A stretch of 64,000 nucleotides of DNA from Echinococcus granulosus. Lineage: Eukaryota; Platyhelminthes; Cestoda; Cyclophyllidea; Taeniidae. The translations under genes were made by a program, and so were the position numbers. The stretch's first letter is position 1. Each line of letters opens with the position of its first letter. The notes under the pieces were generated by a model. It searched no databases, was not told the origin of the DNA, and was given only the letters and a program-made list of their open reading frames with translations. The DNA is taken from positions 133,661 to 197,660 of the forward strand of contig NW_020170445.1 of the NCBI RefSeq assembly GCF_000524195.1, given 5' to 3'. Below, one piece after another: positions 50,530-63,722 of the stretch.

Positions 50530-51736
50530 ATGGCTTTGCGCTGTGCACGGTGTACAAGGTGAGGACAGGTTACGGTTACGATGCCCTCAAAAGCATTCAC
50601 CTGTATTACGATCTGAATTCTCAGTACTCACTTTAGTCATATTGACTCCAGTCAACTGTCACCTCAAGAAATGATGGACAGCCAAGATATCCTTATAATA
50701 AGTCAGGACCTGGCCTTAACTCTTAGGTATTCATCTACTATGGCCAACATTAATTGTCCACGTGCTGACACTGTTACGCTAAACTCGATATATCTCGGCT
50801 TCGTGAGTGTAAGACAGCACGAATATTTGTTTGGGGTCAAGCCAGAGGTGAATTCTTGATGAGCATTGCTTAAAAGTGAAGCAAAGCCTTTGTGCTGAAA
50901 GTTATACGTTCCGGCTGCATAAATGACTATGACTATCGGTAGCACGATAGTCCGGTCACATTGCTATTGTTGGCAGATCATCAATACTGCGACATATACA
51001 TAACAAAAATTCAGGGGCAGTGAACGCACTTAGAAATTTACTTTACGTCGTACACCACCAACATATCCAAAAGACTGGCATGCTACTGAACTGCTGACCT
51101 CTTACTAGTCAAACAGGACGGTGTTTATTACCCAATCGCGACGAGACATTTCTGAAAATCTAACATGGCAGGTTTTTGAAACTGTGTTCTTGCAATAGGA
51201 GTGTTAAGTGGTGTTCTCAAATACTTGAGTCACCAAATTAAACTCTCGTTATTTATAGGCCTTTATCTGTCTGATGTTCACCTCCAGTTATTTGAATATC
51301 TTGTTGCTAAAGTATAACAGGGTTTCTCCCAATTTGCTTATTCTCTGCTCCTTTTTATGCTAGTCATTTGGACAGATTGCAAGATATCCATGGTTAAGAT
51401 GTTCCAAATGCAGCAATGGAAATGCATGCCAGTGTCCTCTTAGAGACTTGTTTCAGAATAATATCGACAAATTATTGCCAACTCTGGAATATCTACCAGA
51501 CTTGGAGAAGAATTTCATCCCTCTGGTTGACTCGGCTACTGTTCCTGCCCAAGATGTAAGTAAACCTTTCGGGTGCACTTTTTGCTTGTTTGATCTCCAA
51601 AACTGATTAAGGTCTTTAGACTATCGACAACGAGGGTGGTGAAAGTACGTACTACCTCGAACGATGGGCACACTTGATAAATGATCTCTGGATCGTCGAT
51701 GCAAAAATTGATAAGGAGAAGTTTTTCCCTTCTTGA
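50530..51736 (+). CDS. unrecognised 182-aa protein with two CxxC pairs
   Basis: Model: 50530-50558, 50637-50847, 51364-51555, 51620-51736. All junctions keep frame with donors GTGAGG, GTGAAT and GTAAGT and good TAG acceptors. The protein starts MALRCARC and continues HIDSSQLSPQEMMDSQ. It then has a hydrophobic/beta-like middle (LNSIYLGFVSVRQHEYLFGV), a second pair in ARYPWLRCSKC plus CQCP, and an acidic tail ending KEKFFPS. The last two exons are the most secure; the tiny first exon is inferred from phase and the MALRCARC start. Two CxxC pairs about 100 residues apart, the second after an aromatic YPW, recall the zinc-binding beta-tent fold (Yippee/CULT). This is only a resemblance, and I cannot name the family. 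Confidence 0.6.
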
Positions 51737-53671
51737 TGTCTTTAAATTTGTATGTTTTCTATCAAAGCAAGCTGTGTTTGCACTAACAACGTGTTTTGGC
51801 GCCTTTAAAGGCTCAATTGGAGCAAAATTGTAAATCACCTTTCCTGTCGCTTGGTTTCTTTGAAGTCATTTAATATATACATTGATTGATTAAAATCATC
51901 TGAGCTATTGAATGCGTTTTTTTTGGAGCGTTGGTTTGCCAGACTTTCATCTAAAGGCCCTTTTTGTACGCTTACTTTTTTGAAAAATGCACTAAATGGG
52001 CGTCTTTAAAGTGTGCAAAACCCTACGTATTGGGACAGTTCATTCCGATTGTATCTAGCGTGAGTCCGTGATCAGGCATGTTGACGTTGGTGATTTGCCA
52101 TTTGCGGCAGGAGGTTGGGCATCTTTAGACCTCCTATTGCCACGGCGTTCGAACATTAGGAGCCGGAAAGTTCCGGTAAGCCAACACAAATACGCGACAA
52201 GCGTCACTCCTCTGCCTAGCGTCATCCTTATTTCAAGCGTCGTCCTCGTTAGTTCTCGCGGTGACTTCTATCTCGACTGCTAGGGTCTTCCTCTGATCTC
52301 TAATTAATCATGAGGTAGGAGGGCAGAAAATGTGTCTAGAGTGCTGCCTATCCCATTCTTAGTAGTGCGTTCTGAACCTTGCAATCCTGGGTGAGCAGAC
52401 TGTTCAAGGATCCGAACCGATGCTCTGGAGCTGGCATATTCCGCATACCACTTGCTACTGGCAGGAGCTTCTATTTAAAAGCCGCATAAAGTGAAGAATG
52501 TCGCAACTGCAGCTCGTAACGCACTCGCCGTTTTACCGCTGATTATGCGAAAACCAGGACTGGGAATGTACGTACAGCCTCAGTTTTCTAGTGGGGATAC
52601 TGTCCCAAACCAGGAAGGCTCATTAAAGTACAGGGGGGTAGACAGGCGAGACACAGGTACCATTGCAGCAGTTACTATCCCAAGCCATAAAGTGAAATCC
52701 ACATGACGCCTGCTATGCTGTTCCTCATGAAACTTCTCATTTCGTGCTCGTCGACCCCATTTTCCACGACTTGAATACCCCGAGTCACAAATCCTTTAGT
52801 TCTATTAAGTATAAGGTGGGTTATAAACGGTTTCCCAAGAGTCGGTCTTTAGGTAGGTCACATTAACTAATTTTTACATCACCTTCTATCTCCACGACAG
52901 GCCTACTTCCGGGCTTTGTGAACTTCCAAGCGTCAGAAGTAAATTAAACGCCGCAAAGCAGCAGGAAGTGGCGTCCCATTGCTGCACTCTCAAAGTTTAC
53001 GAGGAATCCCTTAGTCTGATAGATGGTCTGCATCCTAATAATTATTATTATGTGACAGCAATCTTCCCATCCCAACCATCAGAGGGAGGAGGACTATCGA
53101 AGCCGAGACAGCTCCAGAAAATATTCACCGCATACACTCAAGCAGCTTCCGGCTGGAGTGCTTGTCTTGTCAGAAGTCTTCTAAGTGAGAATTTTGCAAC
53201 CTTTTCATAGCTGTGTGTTAACATGAGGTGCGTAGTCAAGTTAACCACCTCATCTGTCGGAGATAGACAGATGAGCTAAGAACTAATCAACTAAGCAAGC
53301 ACATAAGGATGAAAGAGATTTCATTGGCAGGCAGTGTTCGAGGAGGACTAGAATTGATGGGATCGCGAGGGAGATAAGAAGGGAGCAAATTTCATTAAGG
53401 GGCACGAAAAACCATTCTCTGCCTTTGCACCACTATTCGCAACGAGTAGTTAAGGCGCTGGATGAGTAAGGACGAGCCGAGAATGAGGGAGGGAGAAAAA
53501 TAGCCGAAGACACAAGGCCTGGAGCAGAGTTGGGAGGAGGTGGGAAATGGGCGGCTACAGGATAGCAAACGACGATGAGAGCATACACGCACGCAGGTGT
53601 GGATGATGATATTTACAGAGTATCACCGCGTTCAGAAAGGGATAAAGAAAGAAGAGCAGAGCGGTGTGAGT
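51737..53671. other. spacer between the CxxC gene and CK1
   Basis: No supported gene. The upper part, next to the CK1 stop at 53672, must include its 3' UTR on the minus strand. Open frames at 52068-52283, 52491-52706 and 52968-53210 (+) are short and unrecognised. Confidence 0.4.
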
Positions 53672-56600
53672 CTAGTGCAAACATCCGGGACGACCGACTG
53701 GGGGGTCCGCAGAGGCTGCAGCTGCCGCTGCTGCAGCCGCAGCAGCTGCTGCCGCCGCGACATTCTGCGCATTCGGTCCTCCCACGCCCGCCGCAACCGC
53801 CGGTGCCGCTGTCGGTACTCCACCCACCGCCCCCATCGTCGGACGTGACTGTGGGGGCTGCACCCCAACGAGATTGAAGTGGGTGGCAACCCATCGTAAT
53901 TGCTGCCGATATTCTGCTCGCTGTTGTTGATGCGCTGCTAGCGCAGCAAGATGTTGTTGGTGAGCTTGCTGCTGCTGCTGCTGGGCTTGTTGCACTTGCT
54001 GTTGCTGTTGGGCCATGGCGGCAGCGGCAGCAACAGCAGCTGCGGAGTTGGCATCAGAGACGACATAGAGATTGAGCGGAGTAGAACCAGCTCCACCGCG
54101 GTCGGGATAAGCGGGATAAGCAGCAGCAGCTGTGGGCCACATTGGGTTTTCAGCGTCTACAGAATCGTTAGTGTTCCAAGCGACTGCAGGAAGTGGTGGG
54201 GGTGGAGCTGGTTGGGCTGACGGGGTGGTGGTCTTCATTGATAGAAGGTAGGAGAGAACAGCACCCGTTCTAGCGCCACTTGGTTGGCCTTGATGACCAA
54301 CCAATCCGCGTTGCTGTTGCTGCTGCTGTTGTGCCTGTTGCAGAGCATGGGGATGAAGCTGCATCTGTTGTGCGGGTGGCTGAATGCTCACTGCAGTTGG
54401 CTGGGGGAATTGTGGCGGTGGTATGTGATTGCGTGATTGATCTATAAAATAAAGAAGGGCTAAATTACACATATCCTTCTCAAGTCCTCAATAAGGAGGT
54501 TTAACAAACCAGCTTTCTCCTCCTCCTGATTGGTGTGATGGTGTCCGTTTCCGGAAGTGACTTTGAGCTGGGCACCGCCTTCGTGGGCAGGGGGGCAGGC
54601 GTTGCCATTTCCAGTGGCAACAGAAGCTGCGTTTGTGCCAGCCTCGTTACCGGATATTTTGAGGAGGTTCCAATCAAAGACAATGTCGTGGGTGAAGTGG
54701 TTCTTCTTAAAGAGGTTCCGAAGCAGACGACGCAGGTAGGAGTAATCGGGTTTTGCTTCAAAGTGGAGGCCCCGACAGTAGCTGAGGTACTCCATCATCT
54801 CGGCTAAATAGAGATGCAAAACCTCAAAAATAGGTAACCACTTAAATGGTTGCGAGTAGACAGAAAGTGTGCCTCACAAGGATAACCGTCGCAGAGGGCC
54901 TCAATAGAAGTCTCCATCTTCTTCTCGCAGATGCGTTCATATTTCTGACGTTTGTTGATGGATTTCAAGCCCTGCCAGGGTAGACTACCACGTAAAAAGT
55001 ACATCAGCACATAGCCCAGGGATTCCAAATCGTCACGACGCGATTGCTCTGCACAGAAACCCAGAAGGCGCCTCGATTAGGGAGAGGAAATGGGTTGGCT
55101 AGACAGCTGAACAGCCCTCAACAAGCGCGAAAGGGAATGGGAAAAATTCTTCATGGGGACAAAAAAACCGCATTGAAGACTTCCAGCATATCGATTGACA
55201 ACATGAATCTTCCATTCAATGGACCAAAATATTGAAAGGTCATTATTCACCAAAAAGGATGGGGAATTTACTGAAAAAAAAGTCCAACTGTGAAATGAGT
55301 TATGCTGATTGGTTTCAGATTTGCCGTTAAAATTGGTGGTAAATTTCCAACTCACATCAAATTTATTTTCCAGAAATAATTCATATACATCATCGTCACT
55401 TTTACACAAGAAACGAATTTATTACTGATAACGTCAACATTGATATAACCGTGTTGAGAGATTCCCCAAATCAACACCTACCTCTTCCTCATATGGTCAC
55501 ATTTAGTTGTTAATGGATGTGTTGATCACACCACATTGGAGTCACGTTTAAAAATAAATAAGTGCCCAAATTCTTTGATGAGCTAAAGACCGTATTTAAC
55601 GAATTCGCAGGATTTTTAGGAATCAGGAGTCTCGAGGCTAACTTCCAGCACTGCCTCAATGTAAGAGAGGCCTACACAACGCTCTACCTTTTCTCACTGT
55701 TCCAAAAGGCCAGAGCATGCGACCAGCAGGGTTCGTTCACTGTATTTATATTAAAATTTATGTTTTACGTGTTTGTGTCGGTGGAAATGGCACCTGGCGC
55801 CAAGATTGAATTCGGGTAACACGACACACGTGCATGCCCAACTACTGGCACCAGAGCGGTGACCTCAACTGCATCAGGTTCAAATTTCGCACACCATGTT
55901 ACTTCACTGTAAATTGTTTGAGGGGGATTCGCTAAGTAGATTAGGTGTATTTGAACCCAAAAAGAAGATAGATGTGGGTAGAGAGACAGGTAGGAAGTAA
56001 GGTAGCAGGACTAACTACTCAAACGGTGAATTAAAGCTTCTCAACAATTAGAATGGAACAGCGACCACTTGCGTTTAACGTGGAGGAATCAAATACGTTG
56101 ACAGTTTACTTACCTTTTTACACAGAAGTGTGAGAGTGCAAACACTAACCACCGTGTCCGGCATCGAAGAATTCCGTTTGCACTAGTCATCTTCGCCCCT
56201 TGGGATAAATCTCTCAGACACCATGTGCAGAGAACCGTGTTATGCAATAAACCGTCTCCCACCTCTCCAAAAAAGGGAGAACTAATTGTCAGTCTAGCAA
56301 CTACTTTAGTCCACATTTCAGTGCTTGTCTGGGAAGTTTGACACACTCCCCTTTTCTCCAGAGCGAAACTACTTATTCGATGTGGGACAGCCATTGAACG
56401 TGCGACAAGAGGAAAAGTACATCCAACAAGTAACAAGTGGATGTGTGTGTGCAGGTGTGCATGAATGCGCTCACTCGCTTGCACTGTTTCTGGCCAATGC
56501 TGCTGCCACTGCCAAGGTGACTCACCGGCAGAGACGGCAGCAGTATCACCGACATCATCATCACCATCATTAGCGCCGCTACTACCACCTCCGCCACCAC

Positions 56601-59600
56601 CACTACTGGGATGTAAAGTGGGTTCGCAGAAAAATTGCTGCACCGACAGCTACCAGAGGCGCCACTATCATGAAGGTTGCCAAGTGGTAAAAATTTACCA
56701 CTATAATGGAAAAGAATGGAATGGTAGAATGGAATAGACACTTGGTTAAAGAAGAAATGAAGAAGAGGCGGAATGATGCTTCATTCTGCAGAAATGGATG
56801 CAGTGATTGCATTATTACTAGATTTAGCACCTCATTCAAGGTTAATTTAAACATCAATCAGAAAACAACAGCTCAGCGGTTAACTTGGTAAGAATACCCA
56901 CCCAGTAATCGCGTTTAGATCAATCCCCTCAACCCTAAATAATACACTTTACCGATGCAAAAAAGATGATTATGATCGATGGGAACCTTCAAGGTATCCT
57001 CATATCTCAGTGCTTTATAATGCCACTTCATAATTCATTAATTTTACGATTGATAGATGTCCCCAGATTTTACATGACCCACCACTACTACCACTACAGA
57101 TCTCGGTCACCTCTCGTTGCGTCCTGAACTTCAAATATGTCATTCTAACAGATTCCACTCATTACAGGGGAGTAAATTAGCTAATCTGAAGCAAGACAGC
57201 GATCAGGAGAAATTCGCGCTAGGTGGGAAAAAAAATTATTTCAACCAAATGCACTCGACCAATCAAAAGCCAGCCGCTTTGGTAAATCTGAAAGTAGAGT
57301 GCATGGCAGGTTCTTCGTCAAAAAAAGGCACAAATACAGATCCATCAGCGACTCGACCAGAAGGGAAGCACGCACTTCACTGGGAAAGAGATGAGCACAA
57401 CAGACCATCTATAGGTTAGGAAGAAAAAACAGTTTCCGATAGGGTCTGTACTTGCGTCTTCAGCTTGCTCGGCCTTGGAGGTGAACAACAAATGCAGTCC
57501 ATTTAGGGCGGATAAATATTAGATACCAACCACATCCCTCGACTAACCTATGTATAATGCCATCCTAAAATAACCAAATCAGACATGTATTTGACCTGGA
57601 AGCGGCGGAAGGCCCTGTGAGAGTCTTGAGGACCCTTGGACAGCCAATACCGGTGCTCAAATAGATTTCACCAATGAAAATCAGCCAATCAATTGATCTG
57701 GGGAGAGAATACATGATGAGTGCCGAAAAAAATCCTGGGAATCATTGCTTTCCTCCAAAGAAAAGGCCTGACCGAAGTACGGCAATCCCGAAAGCTAAAC
57801 ATTGGATCGAACTAGAGGGAAAAAAGGCACAAAAGAGACGGAGGCAATTTTAAAATGACAAAGTGACACAGCGACCTCTGAACACACGAAAGTACCAAAA
57901 TTTTTGGCGCCGCGGTTACACATACACTGCCCACCGAGTCAAAAACAATGAAAGGCAAAATTGCGACGTTTTTTTCTCCCCCCCTACAAGGCCACGCTAA
58001 TTTTAAAGTAAAAAAAGCAAATTTTAGATTAATATTTGAGCTACTACGATGACATCCCATTCGTTAGAAGGAAAAAAAGGGAGCAGATTATGTCAAAAAA
58101 TGTTACTGCAATTGATATTCGATATGCGAGTTTGTTCATTTTTGGAGGCAAATTTTGAACTCTGATGTTTATAACTCCCAAAAAATCTCCACTTGATTGA
58201 TAGGCAGTTGCCTTCATCGGAGAGGGAAAAGGAAAATGACCCACTATTGCTGGCAAAGTTGCTTTGACTTTAGAAAGCGAACAAATTGAGAACGAATACT
58301 ATCATAAAATGCAAGTCAGCCTTTTTCTCCACCAATTTAAATTAAATGAAGTAGAAAGAGGAAAAGAGGAAAGGTATTTGTCATTCATCTCATAAAAGGA
58401 GCGGGTGAATGCAAAAGGAGGCAAAAGAGGCAGCCTAGTGTGAAAATGTCCGCAAAACTTGTGTAGAGGGGAAAAGAAAAGTGATTTATGACAGCAGAGG
58501 ATGATTCACATTCGAGTGAAAATCGTCACGGACACGCAAAGATGATTAAAGATGTGAGGAAATTAAAGAAGGTCTTCCAATTGCTATGATGCTACAATTG
58601 CGCACATTTTGCGTACCGGTAGTGGACGCCGGCGCTTAGTGTCTAGGTAACCAAACAAATTTTTGGAATTTTGTAAGAAAAAAAATAATAGGAAGGATAT
58701 GCTGCCACATCCGCATACCCTGCACTATCGTGAGGCTAGTTCTTCAAGTTTTGTTTATCACCTCTGCTTGCGGGTGCACAATTAGGTGTTCATCATATTT
58801 GAGGCGGAATAAACCGTTAGAAAATGAAAGCAGGACCAACTGAGAGGTGACCGGGACCAGGCTATGCCTGCCCCCGGCACCAGCGGAATTAACGGACACC
58901 TTGTGTTTCAGTAAGAAGGGACTTCAAACTATCTATTGAGGGAATATTGTACTGTAAAGGGGGGAGAGAAGGCTTTGCGAATTATTCCCCACTTATTCAG
59001 TTTTACCGGGGCAAAATAACAAAACCTTGCGTTTCTGTACGCTAGCTTGATTAACAAACGCTAAGAAATCTTTAGGAAACTTTTAACCATGGTTAGAGGC
59101 GCATTCTAACTAGTCGCCATTGTAAAGCTCATTCAGAGAAGGAATGAAAAATAAGGGACTGAGCAACAAATTTTGAGAGAAAGACATCTCATTAAAGAGT
59201 CGGCCTTAATAGCGAGACAGGTTAAGACTCTCAAGTTCGGTTTCGACTCAGTGAAGGAACGCCTTAAAACAGAGGTAAAGCCAACTCCTTCATTTTATGA
59301 CTTACCAATTCCGAGGTGGGTGTTAATACTGGCGTAGCGAGCAGTACCGGTGAGGTTCTTATTCTCCCGGTAGGGGATGTGCAGGTGAGTGCGTGGATCG
59401 CGATACCGCTTGGCCAGACCAAAGTCGATGAAGTAGACCACGTTGCCGCGCTTCCCGAGACCCATCAAGAAATTGTCCGGCTTGATGTCCCTGTTCAAAG
59501 CACACACAAAAAGAGATTGCTTGGACATGAGAAAACGAGCTTCATTTTCTTGGTATATCAAACGGGAGTGTCACAGCGATTAAAGAACTTGCGATAAATT

Positions 59601-62600
59601 CTGGTCCAAGTGGAATCCATAAAGACAGTCATATCTAGACTACTTAGAACCTCACTGAACCCATGTCCGCTGAAACTAGCATCTCTTAGTTAACAAGTTT
59701 TGGGGTAGGCTATTGAATTCTGAATGGACAAGAGAAGGAGAGCTCATGGTTATTTCACCTGGTGACAGGGCTACAGTAACTCGTTCATTCAATTCGACTA
59801 TCCCTGCTTCTTTACTTCTTTAACTTCCCGTTTGTAATGGGTGAACCAAAAAGGCTTGTCAAAGCCTGCTGTGGTTAATGCGAACGCAGCTGGAGATGAT
59901 GAATGGACGGATCAAGGAAAAATATACGGAACCGGGAGAAACGAGTAATTAAGTACTTCTATGACGGGTGAATGAATCCAAGGTGGGAAGATGATGGTGA
60001 TAATGAGGGATGGACCAATGGTTGATGAAAACGATGGGTGGTTTTATGTATGGGAAGCATATGAAAAACCAAAATAAATGAATGGATGGGTCAGAAAAGG
60101 ACTGGCACATGAAGGAGAGTCAAGGGCTAATGGATTTTAAATGGATGAAAGGAGTAAGAAGGTACAGAAGAACCCTTTTTTCTGTCTAGTGAGAATGCGG
60201 TAACAACCAAGGCTTGAGTACTCCAATCCCCCCTTTCCTTCTTCCACCAATCCATTTGATTGGAGTGCCCACTGTGATCCATCATTCAAACATTATGAGA
60301 AGTAAAGGAATGATGACGACAACAGCCAATCCGCTCCGCCTCCTCCAGCTTAGTTGCCTACCTCGGCCATTGGCAATGTAATCAACATGAACTACTGGCG
60401 TTTGCCGAACGCTGCTACTGCCGATTCACAGATGAATGAACGCAGCAGGAATGGATGTGTGGGCGGATCAGGGAATGATAAGTGGATAAATAAGCAAATG
60501 TAAGAATAGGCGGATTGTGGATGGATAGAGCTGAAGGGTAAGGACGAATGGGATGGATCCGATAAGGAGAGATGGAAATAAACCCGGCTGGAATCAAACG
60601 AAATCTCGCCATTGCGGTTTTTTCCTGTCTGATACGAAGAGAATTTTGTATTGAGCCTCCCTCCTTCACCCTTTTGACTCTTTGGTTTAGTCACTCGAGG
60701 TAGTCGAATAACCTGCCTTTGTAAAGCACACAGAGATAATTCCAACTGTATCTATACCGTTGTCACCATCTCTCAAGCGATGATCTGTCAAAAGAGATGG
60801 ACGAGTGAAGTAATCCGTGCAGGAGTAAGGAATGTACGATGACGAATCACAAGAGGAGAGAAGAATATTAGGTGGGAATCGCCTACAGCATGTAAGGGGA
60901 GCAGTGATTTCTTTCACATAGCAAGAAAGATCCTGTGGTATCTAACAAAAATTGGTTAAATTCCCAAGGAAGTGAAACGCTTTCAATGAACCCTCAAAAG
61001 TTTGTTTACCTATCTTTCCGGATTTTTGCTTCAAATGGTTGATCTGGTACCGCTTGTTGGCTATTCCTAATGCTTCAAATTCGTGCGCAGTTTAAAATGA
61101 ATGAAGAGACCTGAAATGGACAAGAATTAATTGGGAAAGGATGGAGAGATTGCGGAAAAGAAAAGCGAATTCAGAGAGGATAGGTTAGGCGTGGGGAGAT
61201 CCAACATGGAATAATGGATAGACTGGATACAGCTTAAGAACGAGGAGACAAACCTGCGGTGGCTTTCAGCAGGTGACCGCGGTTTGAATGAATCACGTGT
61301 TTCGTTGTCAGGTCTAAAGTCGCCTGACAAACATTTTTCTTTTATCAGCTGTTATTTTAAGGTGTCTATGCAGCGCTATGGTAGAATTTACTGACACCAG
61401 AACTGACTTCAGCGCCCGACGCCTAGACTGCAGCCAGGTTGTGATCAAAAAGCAAGCTAATCTGTGACATGACCCTCAAGGAATCAGGATTTGATTGACT
61501 GGTGCATTAAAGTTACTACCGTGGGTGACATTTGGGAGGGATACAAGCAATGATGCTTAATTAAAGGTTGTAGCTGAGGCTTAAAAACCTAAGTTATCAG
61601 GACAAGGAGATGTGAAAAAGAAAAAAACGGCTTTTGAATAGTTCCGTTGTAAAAAAACCAAAAAAAAAAGAACTGCGGTTCAGTGGAGCGGATAGCTGAA
61701 GGAAAAGTCCCATTCCGGAGGGCACTTTTGATATTAAAAGTGGGCCACTTGTTAAGTGGGACAGATGAGCTGAGAATAAGGTGGACAATGAGGCCAAAGC
61801 AGTTGCAATCAGCCAGTCAATCCACCTATCCAGAATTCATTCAAACCATAGTCACTCCTTCCTTACCCCACAATGGATCGCATCTATTTGGTTATTCATC
61901 CACTCAGGACCTACCTCGACCTTCCATCCACTCATGTCTGCCCGTTCACTCATCCATCAAACTCAGGCTACACACCAGTTAACTTTAGCGGCCGAATCAC
62001 TTAAAACCACAAATTGCCAAGACAGATGAGTAAATAACTTTGACAGCAAGAGATAAACGGAAGCAAAAAGAAGACCCCAACCATGATAGTTACTGACATA
62101 CATAGAGGCGGCGAATCATGTCAACGCGTCAAACAACTAGGTTTGGTGGTATTCCCACTGGAGTAATTGACAAGATGATGGTTGGCAGACTTCAGACAAA
62201 TTACCCTTCTGTTTTTCTTTTCACCGTCTCACCTTAGTCCTATAAGAAACCGGAGACAACATTAAGGACTCGCTATCATCACATGATATTTTGTCAGAAA
62301 ATATATCACACTGTCAGAAGAGATTTGATTACAGCTGACAGTACGCGTGGCTGAACAGGAGACAAAATTTATGCGCCTAAAAGAAACGTTATTTAATAAG
62401 GTGACTTCGAGATTCGGTAACATGATCCAGGTTTAACCAACTGCTAGTTCTCCGCTGAAACAATTCGAGCCAGTAATGAAACGCTGATGGTAAGTGATGA
62501 GGGAACTACGAGGTCGATCAACGCAACCACGCGGTGGTAAACCCAGACCCAGAACATGGCTGCAACAGATGCCCTGGTGATAAAAGGGCCCACGACACAT

Positions 62601-63722
62601 CGGTGACGCTAGCAGCGAAAGTGTCTTAAAAGTTTACTTTTTCTTGCCCAGAAAAAAATCGCCTGTCAGCCCACCGGTCAAAATCCCTGAAGTTGAGAAT
62701 GCAAATCGGTTGTGTGGCCACATTAAAAACGGAGTGGAAACTCTTTCACTTTTCCTTCAAAGTGACCCATATTATGTCAAAATAAAATTAGAAGTACCTT
62801 TACCAATAAATAAGTAACCACTACTATGTGCAAAGAGAAGGGGAATTTGACTGCAGTTGTCCAATGCGCTATAAATAGGGGGCTGAACATGACACCACGA
62901 ATTCTCGGACTAACGAACATAAAAGTGTCCTAGCACATGGAACGCCGTTTCGCACCCATTTGAAAGTCATACATCAAGCATCACAAAAAAACAAACATAG
63001 AAGGCCGTTGAATTGTTGTTTAGATGAAGCAGGAATAAATATTAAAAAAGAAGTGAAGTAAATTCCTCACTAGTATAAATGAATTACAAGAAAATGCGGT
63101 TGCTGGTGGAGGGAATTTGACGATTTAAAGAAGGATGTTATACGACTAACTTGAAGGTGGGAAATGGAGTGGTGCAATAGGAAACCAGATCGCGTAGCAC
63201 AGAAAGAGACCAACTATCTAGTCTGGGCATTTGATGAACACATTACTAGGGTCGCCCCACCACATTCACTTATCTGGTTTACAGTTCTTACTCTATACCT
63301 ATCCTCCCTGGACCACCAAAAGTCATACGCCTGCTTAGCCTGTATAAAACTCAACTAATGCGCTCGCAGCACATGATTTTGTGCAACTACGGCTAGTATG
63401 AACTGACGAAGAACACATGTCACATGTACGTGACGCTGGTTGCGGACCTATTAATTATAGCAATGCTAAACTGTTCAAAGAGGTGAGAGAAATGAGGATC
63501 TGCAGTAGAATGAAGATATGAAAACTCACCGATGAATAAAGTTGCGACTGTGCATATACTCAATACGCATGAGAATTTGATCGGCTAGGAGGATGACTGT
63601 TTTAAGTCGAAAACGACGACCGCAAAAATTAAAGAGGTCCTCTAAACTTGGGCCCAGCAGCTGCATCACCAGCACATTGTAGTCGCCTTCCTTGCCGACC
63701 CACTTCAGCGTAGGAATGCCAA
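53672..63722 (-). CDS. casein kinase 1 delta/epsilon-like (N-terminal exon(s) beyond the window)
   Basis: Ser/Thr kinase acting in Wnt, Hedgehog, circadian and vesicle pathways. Exons on the minus strand: 63722-63530, 59490-59306, 55048-54878, 54803-54510, 54441-53672. Phases agree, giving 536 visible residues. Family blocks: [123 protein letters not shown], then [20 protein letters not shown] and [19 protein letters not shown] with KRQKYERI favours delta/epsilon over alpha or gamma. About 65 residues of the N-lobe (ATP loop) must lie past 64000. The tail (256 aa from the last exon) is rich in Gln, Ala and Pro, with poly-Gln runs and a final Ala run of about 17, unlike vertebrate CK1 tails. 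Confidence 0.93.
55049..59305 (-). other. 4.3-kb intron of the CK1 gene
   Basis: Between the exon ending NTHLGI and the exon starting EQSRRDD. A GAATGG/GGAATGG patch at about 56700-56740 and short CCACC and CATCAT runs near 56560-56600 are the only structure I see. No additional exon was recognised. Confidence 0.6.
59491..63529 (-). other. 4.0-kb intron of the CK1 gene
   Basis: Between exons ending NFIH(R) and starting DIKPDNF. It contains GGAT-rich degenerate arrays at about 59900-60150 and 60440-60570, and ATCC-sense simple sequence at about 61800-61960. No coding exon was recognised. Confidence 0.6.
59900..60570. repeat. degenerate GGAT-type simple repeats
   Basis: Interrupted GATGGATGG/AATGGATG units in two clusters inside a CK1 intron. 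The same sequence type recurs at about 2690-2830 and 61800-61960 (ATCC sense) and at 15660-15695, 16711-16801 and 39648-39740. Confidence 0.7.

Noticed and set aside
53575..53877. Plus-strand frames rich in Pro/Gln or Arg/Cys around the CK1 tail
   Set aside because: Antisense shadows of the Ala/Gln-coding CK1 last exon.
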